A stretch of DNA of 64,000 bases from Paracnuella aquatica (GTDB taxonomy: Bacteria > Bacteroidota > Bacteroidia > Chitinophagales > Chitinophagaceae), in NCBI RefSeq assembly GCF_003332885.2, contig NZ_QOWJ01000009.1:62001-126000 (forward strand). Reading direction: 5' to 3'. Each line of letters begins with the position of its first letter. Within the stretch, counting starts at the first letter, position 1. This document shows, one piece after another, positions 59,144 through 64,000 of this stretch. The translations under genes and the position numbers were made by a program. The notes beneath the pieces are model-generated. The model ran no database searches. It worked only from the letters and a program-made list of their open reading frames with translations, and was not told the origin of the DNA.

Positions 59144-60031
59144 CTACTTATTACGGGTACGGCTACCCGAAAATGGCTGCAGCAGCCGCCACATATGCAG
59201 GGCCACGGCCAGTGCAATCAGCAAAAAACCCAGATAGAACCAGTTACTCAGGTGTTCATTTTCCTGGTAAATAGCAAATGCCAGCACAATACCGTACAAA
59301 GGCTCCAGTGTTAGCGTCAGGTTCATGGTAAATGCGGAAATATGCTTAAGCGACCGGATGTAGAGGAAAAAAGTAAAAATGGTGCACACCCAACCCAGCA
59401 CCAGCAGCCAAAGCCAGTCCCATGTAGAAGGTAGCATGCTCCCCTCCGACCATTGCAACAGCAAGGGCAACAATAGCGTCAACCCAACAAAGCCACCTGA
59501 GAGTTGGTATAATGTGATTTGCTGTGGTGTGTACTCCCTTACAATTTTTTTATTAAGCACCGAAACCAACACGGTAAGCAGCGCCGACACCAGCCCAATG
59601 ATGATACCCCAGGAAAACTGCAAGTGTGTATTGTAAATAACGAGTATGCCGGCAATGGCAAAAAATCCCAGCAGTATTTCGCTGCGCTGAAATTTGTGTT
59701 TTAAAATGATGGGCTCTATCAATGATGATAAAAAAGCAGTAGTGGACAAACAGGTAAGGGCAATAGTAACGTTGGCCAGCTTAATGCTTCCATAAAACGT
59801 AACCCAATGCAGGGCCTGCACCAACCCAATTCCGCCAATGACCAACATGTACCGAAAGGGCAACCGGGTGATCTTATTTTGCACGGCAAAAAGCACCCAT
59901 AGGGAAACAGCCGTGACCATCAGGCGGTACCAAACCAGCAAGGTTGCATCGAGTGAAATGGCACGCCCCAACACACCGGTAAAACCCCACAAAAACACGG
60001 CAACATGCAACTGCAACAACGCCTTTTTCAT
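59144..60031 (-). CDS. EamA/DMT-family transporter
   Basis: A 295-aa inner-membrane protein from ATG 60031 with ten predicted helices in two EamA halves of five ('LHVAVFLWGFTGVLGRAISLDATLLVWYRLMVTA' opens half one; 'WGIIIGLVSALLTVLVSVLNKKIVREYTPQQITLYQLSGGF' opens half two, ending 'MNLTLTLEPLYGIVLAF'). This is the drug/metabolite transporter superfamily, exporting amino acids, nucleotides or drugs. The substrate is unknown. It lies 48 bp after the ABC permease gene and may share its transcript, although it has its own -7 box. Confidence 0.9.
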   Translation of the reverse strand: MKKALLQLHVAVFLWGFTGVLGRAISLDATLLVWYRLMVTAVSLWVLFAVQNKITRLPFRYMLVIGGIGLVQALHWVTFYGSIKLANVTIALTCLSTTAFLSSLIEPIILKHKFQRSEILLGFFAIAGILVIYNTHLQFSWGIIIGLVSALLTVLVSVLNKKIVREYTPQQITLYQLSGGFVGLTLLLPLLLQWSEGSMLPSTWDWLWLLVLGWVCTIFTFFLYIRSLKHISAFTMNLTLTLEPLYGIVLAFAIYQENEHLSNWFYLGFLLIALAVALHMWRLLQPFSGSRTRNK

Positions 60032-60036
60032 GGCCG

Positions 60037-60044
60037 CAAAGGTA
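60037..60044 (-). promoter_or_regulatory. Putative -7 box of the EamA gene
   Basis: Minus-strand TACCTTTG, an exact TAnnTTTG match, with GCGGCC-type sequence (5 nt) before the ATG at 60031. The upstream -33 is weak (CTG). Confidence 0.4.
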
Positions 60045-60079
60045 AACGCCAAACCACCATACGCAGGCCGGAAAAGACA

Positions 60080-61774
60080 TTATACATCGGCCCTTTTGAT
60101 TTTATCCCAGCTGATATTGGCTATGCTGTTCACCACCGTCCAGGTAGCAGCGGCCGAAAGCAGCAGGCAGATCAATATCACCGGCAAATTTGAGTACAGC
60201 AAATAATGACCCGCACCGAGCAGGCCCGTAAACAGCAATACCATTATGGACCGCAATACATTGACGCCGCGATTCTGTGTTTGCTGCGGCACCGAAAAAG
60301 GAAATTCCCTTTGATTAACATACACCAGCACTGCGCCAATGAGCAGTTGATTAGCCAAGCCAAGCAGGATGTTGGGAATCATGAGCGGACCGGCAAAAAC
60401 GGTTCCCACCAAAAAAATAAGCAATGCCAGCGGCAGGTAAAATTTAGCCACCAGCGCTTTGAAACCACCCACGATCAGCGGCCCCGGCTGGTGCAGCGGC
60501 GTGGCATAAAACACCCACGAAGCTTTCCATTTATCGGAAAACTTCATTTGCCCTAGTGCCACAACCAACACATAAGTGCCAAAATACAAAACCGAAAGCA
60601 CCAGTGCTTTACCCCGGTCGTTGAAGGCCGAAAAGTTGTTTTTAGATAAAGCCCGGAACAAAGTGATGCCTGCAAACACCAGCAGGTAACCAATGGCGGG
60701 CAGCACCTGCATGCGAAAGTCGCGGCTGCGGCCGCTCATTTTCCAGGCAAATAAAAAACCGGCACGCTGCAAACCCTGGGGCGTTAATATACGGGCAATC
60801 TTTTCCGCAAGCCCCGATGGATGACCTGCAGACGTTTTATTCGAAACTGGGGTTTCCGCATTTCGGTTAGCCGACAACGTTAGCTGCTGAATGAATGCCC
60901 CAGCCAGGTACCGCACCACAACCCAAATGGCCAGCAACGGAATAAAAAGCCCTAGAGCTAACCCTGCCTTTTCCCAGCCGGCCAGCGGTGCATGCAGCAC
61001 CTGCCACACCGACGCAAACCAAAATGGCGGCAGCAGCGGCGCAAACCAATAGTTTCCAACCTGCAGGTTCAGCCCATCGAACCTGTTCATCAGTGCAGGC
61101 ACTACCTGGTAACTGGCGTATATGCCAATGGCCATACCAATTTGCACATAGCTGATGATGGCCTGAAAGCGTTGCGGCGACACCATGCGCATGAAAACGA
61201 GGTAAAGCGCATTGATAAAAAATATAGAAAACAAAATAAGCAACACTACGGGCACCAGAAACCACAAGGCCATGCCAACGCCATAATTATAACCAATGTA
61301 AACAACACCCGGCAGGCTCATGGGCAACACCAGCTTGGTGAGGTGAATGAGTATGTGCAGCAGCCGTGCCGTTAAAAAAGTAGCATCGTTTACAGGCCTG
61401 GTCAATATGATTGTATTGTCCCGCACATCTAGCAGCACCGATGTAAAATCGGCAATGAGCATGGAAGACAACAATACAAAAAACATGAAAAAATAGATCG
61501 TCAATTGGGTTACCACATCCTGCCCCAGTGCAAATGCCGACAGGTATAAAAGGCCCATAATAGCGCTCATGAACATGGCGCCCAGTGTTGCCGCTTTGGC
61601 AGGTTTACTTGCACCTTTTCGCTGCAATTGCTGCATGGTATTGGGTGTGCGGTCGTCGAGGGTAAGCTTGGTTGCCAAAATGGTTTTTACCAACACCACA
61701 TCGGCTCCCATACGGCGGTAGAGTGGCGCTGGCAGCAGCACGGCCTGCATCAGCCATTTGTTGAGGAGGTTCAT
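60080..61774 (-). CDS. ABC-2-type exporter permease
   Basis: A 564-aa integral membrane protein with about twelve helices, e.g. 'GAMFMSAIMGLLYLSAFALGQ', 'LTIYFFMFFVLLSSMLIADF', 'LFSIFFINALYLVFM', 'ALVLSVLYFGTYVLVVALGQ', 'LPLALLIFLVGTVFAGPLMIP', 'LPVILICLLLSAAATWTVVNSI'. It is the membrane partner of the ATPase at 61771, with start and stop overlapping by ATGA, so translation is coupled. The large size suggests both permease halves in one chain. The substrate is unknown. Confidence 0.88.
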   Translation of the reverse strand: MNLLNKWLMQAVLLPAPLYRRMGADVVLVKTILATKLTLDDRTPNTMQQLQRKGASKPAKAATLGAMFMSAIMGLLYLSAFALGQDVVTQLTIYFFMFFVLLSSMLIADFTSVLLDVRDNTIILTRPVNDATFLTARLLHILIHLTKLVLPMSLPGVVYIGYNYGVGMALWFLVPVVLLILFSIFFINALYLVFMRMVSPQRFQAIISYVQIGMAIGIYASYQVVPALMNRFDGLNLQVGNYWFAPLLPPFWFASVWQVLHAPLAGWEKAGLALGLFIPLLAIWVVVRYLAGAFIQQLTLSANRNAETPVSNKTSAGHPSGLAEKIARILTPQGLQRAGFLFAWKMSGRSRDFRMQVLPAIGYLLVFAGITLFRALSKNNFSAFNDRGKALVLSVLYFGTYVLVVALGQMKFSDKWKASWVFYATPLHQPGPLIVGGFKALVAKFYLPLALLIFLVGTVFAGPLMIPNILLGLANQLLIGAVLVYVNQREFPFSVPQQTQNRGVNVLRSIMVLLFTGLLGAGHYLLYSNLPVILICLLLSAAATWTVVNSIANISWDKIKRADV

Positions 61775-62556
61775 AGGGCGTTATTGTTTTCAAAAGCCCG
61801 CAGCAGTTCGTCGGCCGAAGAGCCTGGCTGCTGATGCTTAGTAAGCGAAGAAAAGATCTGCTCCAGATGCTGCTGGCCCATGCGTTGTTGCAGGTTGGCA
61901 AAAGTATCATCGGCCACCACAGTGCCTTCGGATATCAGCACAATGCGGTCGCTTACTTTTTCCACCACATCCATCATATGGCTGCAATAAAAAATGGTTT
62001 TGCCTTCCCGCGCCAGCCGGCTGATCAACTCTTTTACCAAAATAACGCTGTTGGCATCGAGGCCGCTGAGTGGCTCATCGAAAATGATGATGCCGGGGTT
62101 GTGGAGGATGCCGGAAATAAGCAGCACTTTTTGGCGCATGCCTTTGCTGAACGAATCCATGCGCTGGTGCAAGTTGTCCCGCAACCCAAAGGCTTCCACC
62201 ATTCGTTGGATGCGGGTTTCATAAACCGATGGCTCCATGCCTTGCAGCGTAGCCACAAATTCAAGGTATTCCCAAGGCGTGAGCACTTCGTATAAATCGG
62301 CCAGTTCAGGCACATAGCCCACCAGTTTTTTCACGGCCAGCGGATCGGCTTTTACCTCCACACCTGCCACCTGCACTTGGCCGGTATAATCGGTGAGCAG
62401 GCCGCACAATATTTTTACCGTGGTGCTTTTGCCGGCGCCGTTCGGGCCAATGTAGCCTATAACCTGTCCGGGAAAAATATCGAGGTTGATATCGTGGAGC
62501 ACCTGCTTGGTGCCGTACGATTTATTTACTTGCTTCAGGCTGATGATGGGTTCCAT
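61771..62556 (-). CDS. ABC transporter ATP-binding protein
   Basis: A 261-aa ABC ATPase: Walker A GPNGAGKST (37-45), signature FSKGMRQKV, Walker B IIIFDEPLSGLD, then 'TIFYCSHMMDVVEKVSDRIVLI' with the switch His. 'SKGM' in place of SGGQ is usual for the ABC-2 export class. The C-terminal extension ('MGQQHLEQIFSSLTKHQQ') is typical of this class too. It forms an operon with the permease at 60080 and probably the EamA gene. Confidence 0.94.
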   Translation of the reverse strand: MEPIISLKQVNKSYGTKQVLHDINLDIFPGQVIGYIGPNGAGKSTTVKILCGLLTDYTGQVQVAGVEVKADPLAVKKLVGYVPELADLYEVLTPWEYLEFVATLQGMEPSVYETRIQRMVEAFGLRDNLHQRMDSFSKGMRQKVLLISGILHNPGIIIFDEPLSGLDANSVILVKELISRLAREGKTIFYCSHMMDVVEKVSDRIVLISEGTVVADDTFANLQQRMGQQHLEQIFSSLTKHQQPGSSADELLRAFENNNAL

Positions 62557-62703
62557 AGCAGTTGTTTGGAGGGTGACCTGTTGTTGATTTCAATGGAATG
62601 AAATTAAGGTTTCTGCCGGGCTGGCAATGCTTTGGGTAGAAAAGTGGGGCGGCAACTTGTCAATGCGGCCCTTACTTTTTTTGCAGGTGCTTGTTCATTG
62701 CCT

Positions 62704-62827
62704 GTCACCCTGAGCGCAGCGAAGGATCTGAGCTTTCACCTGAATGAAGTGCTGATAAAGTGCCCGCTCCTTGTTCCTTAATCACTGCATTGTGCAGGCT
62801 CAGATGCTTCGCTGCGCTCAGCATGAC
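62704..62827. repeat. Palindromic element, family 'GTCATCCTGAGCGCAGCGAAG', copy 2
   Basis: Arms 62704-62732 and 62799-62827 share the core CTGAGCGCAGCGAAG and a GATCTGAG/CTCAGATG end, with a few mismatches. It lies in the gene-free gap 62557-62955 between the ABC ATPase and the glycosyltransferase. Copy 1 is at 38229. Confidence 0.8.
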
Positions 62828-62913
62828 AAAGCGCGGTATGGTTAAATTTGAAAAAGGGAAAAGTTGGGGCACATATCGAAGCATCAAGTAAAAACCACCA
62901 AACATTTTGGCAT

Positions 62914-62942
62914 AAAAAATGGCCGCTCAACAAGAGCGGCCA
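62914..62942 (-). terminator. Terminator of the glycosyltransferase gene
   Basis: Stem TGGCCGCTC / GAGCGGCCA (62920-62928, 62934-62942) with a T-run on the minus strand. Confidence 0.88.
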
Positions 62943-62955
62943 GCTATTTCTTTGC

Positions 62956-63726
62956 TTATCGTTCGGCAGGAATTGCCGGTGCTGTTTTTACCCGCCGGCG
63001 GTAATTGGTAAACAGGCTGTACCAGCGCAGCTTCAGCACGCCCAGTACGCCTTCCTTAATGATGCCCTTATTCATTTTCGACTCGCCGTACTTGCGGTCT
63101 TCAAACTGAATGGGCACTTCTTTGATTTTAAAACCCAATTTCCATGCGGCAAACTTCATTTCGATCTGGAAGGCATAACCTACAAAATGGATCTCGTCGA
63201 AATTGATGCTTTCGAGCACTTCCTTTTTATAGCACATAAAACCCGCCGTCGGGTCGTTGATGGGCATCCAGGTAATGAGGCGGGTGTAAATGGAACCGCC
63301 TTTGGACAGCGCAATGCGGTCCCAAGGCCAGTTCACTACTTTGCCCTGAGGCACATACCTCGAGCCAACGGCAACATCAGCGCCGCCGCGTTTGCAGGCG
63401 TCGTACAATTTGGGTAGGTCAATGGGGCGGTGCGAAAAATCGGCATCCATTTCAAAAATAAAACGGTAGCCGCGGCTGATGCCCCATTTAAAACCATGAA
63501 TATATGCGGTGCCCAGGCCCAGTTTGCCGCGGCGCTCCTCCAGGTGCAGAAAGCCGGGATACACGCTTTGCAAATGGCGCACAATATCGGCGGTGCCGTC
63601 CGGCGATCCATCGTCGATCACCAGCACATGAAAATCCTGTTGCAGCTCAAACACCGCTTTCAGAATCGATGCAATATTTTCCTTTTCGTTAAACGTAGGA
63701 ATGATAACTAGCTTCTCCACCAGCAA
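62956..63726 (-). CDS. GT2 polyprenol-phosphate glycosyltransferase (DPM1-like)
   Basis: A 256-aa cytoplasmic-face enzyme that moves mannose or a similar sugar from a nucleotide sugar to polyprenyl phosphate. The fold is GT-A: 'VIIPTFNEKENIASILKAV', 'FHVLVIDDGSPDGTADIV', 'RRGKLGLGTAYIHGFKWGI', the metal motif MDADFSH, 'GADVAVGSRYVPQG' and 'LSKGGSIYTRLI'. There is no C-terminal membrane helix, as in the soluble DPM1 form. The start is non-ATG: TTG at 63726 or GTG at 63720. The exonuclease-like gene upstream ends 9 bp before it, so the two are cotranscribed. Confidence 0.92.
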   Translation of the reverse strand: MLVEKLVIIPTFNEKENIASILKAVFELQQDFHVLVIDDGSPDGTADIVRHLQSVYPGFLHLEERRGKLGLGTAYIHGFKWGISRGYRFIFEMDADFSHRPIDLPKLYDACKRGGADVAVGSRYVPQGKVVNWPWDRIALSKGGSIYTRLITWMPINDPTAGFMCYKKEVLESINFDEIHFVGYAFQIEMKFAAWKLGFKIKEVPIQFEDRKYGESKMNKGIIKEGVLGVLKLRWYSLFTNYRRRVKTAPAIPAER

Positions 63727-63735
63727 CCGGGATTA

Positions 63736-64000
63736 TTATTTTTTCAACATTGAGCGGGTATAGATCTCCGTCAGCTTTTGCTTGGTGTTCATGGGGAATT
63801 CGCCGCGCATCATCCAATCGTAATACTGCGGCTCGGCTTTCAGCACATCGGCCACTGCGCGGCCTTTGTGTTTTCCGAAATTAAATATTTCCACGCCTTT
63901 TTCGTCATAAACAAAACGGCGGGCAAAGTCAATGAGGTTGTCCTCTCCCACTACTTTCAAAATAGAGTCGAGGGTATTGCCCAATTGCGGGTAACGCTGC
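63736..64000 (-). CDS. 3' end of a probable 3'-5' exonuclease with DUF3820-like tail (partial)
   Basis: The frame runs off the right edge of the window, so only the last 88 or so residues are seen. The segment 'IFNFGKHKGRAVADVLKAEPQYYDWMMRGEFPMNTKQKL' is the DUF3820-type domain found at the C-terminus of Bacteroidota DnaQ-like exonucleases. A small open frame from TTG 63984 is part of the same gene, not its start. The exonuclease assignment rests on recalled domain pairing, since the catalytic part lies outside the window. Confidence 0.7.
   Translation of the reverse strand, partial: QRYPQLGNTLDSILKVVGEDNLIDFARRFVYDEKGVEIFNFGKHKGRAVADVLKAEPQYYDWMMRGEFPMNTKQKLTEIYTRSMLKK

Noticed and set aside
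1-64000. tRNA, rRNA, riboswitch or integrase/transposase genes
   Set aside because: I looked for T-loop type GGTTCGAATCC sequences, rRNA landmarks and transposase motifs by eye and saw none. A covariance-model scan could still find a missed RNA.

Overview
The window looks like a chromosomal segment of a Bacteroidota bacterium, most likely family Chitinophagaceae (an inference from gene content, not a database match). Pointers: TAnnTTTG-type -7 promoter boxes, few Shine-Dalgarno sequences before genes, the Bacteroidota-specific DUF4295 protein next to bL28 and bL33, PorT-type barrels, a metalloprotease with a type IX secretion sorting tail, TonB-C domains with the PxFPGG signature, and BshC. 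Base composition is close to 50 % GC. There are no rRNAs, tRNAs, phages, transposases or CRISPR arrays that I can see.

Layout. 0.2-7.7 kb (mostly minus): pyrR, two PorT-like outer-membrane proteins, pruA, prfB with a programmed +1 frameshift, an exported small protein, rlpA, a VOC protein and two small charged proteins. 7.8-15.6 kb: a cupin, a TMEM220-like membrane protein, alpha-L-fucosidase (GH29), aspartate kinase, an exported L,D-transpeptidase/TonB-C fusion, hppD, purK. 15.9-22.1 kb: a tripartite RND efflux operon (adaptor, pump, TolC) that lies between purK and purE and carries a broken four-helix-bundle gene flanked by inverted octamer repeats. 22.4-28.4 kb: purE, an exported DUF6929-like protein, bshC, a GH140-like glycosidase, a WYL regulator, DinB. 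28.6-36.2 kb (minus): rpmB-rpmG-DUF4295-PLDc_N-ftsY, then ECF sigma/anti-sigma and fasciclin, then rimO and a DbpA-like helicase. 36.4-43.1 kb: lpdA, DUF4197, an FAD oxidoreductase, a secreted M43 metalloprotease, glutaminyl cyclase. 43.1-50.0 kb (minus): a methyltransferase and a coupled envelope trio (TPR protein, beta-barrel, HU-CCDC81-like membrane protein). 50.4-64 kb: DoxX, VOC, an exported hydrolase, DUF6526, dacB, cinA, a 2-oxoacid dehydrogenase E2, histidine phosphatase, an EamA transporter, an ABC exporter, a GT2 polyprenol-phosphate glycosyltransferase and the 3' end of a probable exonuclease.

The most unusual signal is outside the genes. Many intergenic spacers contain degenerate tandem arrays with a 7-bp period, often as a left array and its reverse complement, so that the RNA would fold into a long hairpin. 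A second class has an 8-bp period: three ~80-bp hairpins, plus the inverted ends of the unit around the four-helix-bundle gene. A third layer is three families of large two-armed palindromes, each present twice. Together these make up much of the non-coding DNA. Many ordinary Rho-independent terminators also separate the transcription units.

Functionally the window is mostly housekeeping (translation termination and modification, ribosomal proteins, SRP receptor, purine, thiol and amino-acid metabolism) mixed with envelope functions: efflux, peptidoglycan enzymes, barrels, secreted glycosidases and proteases.
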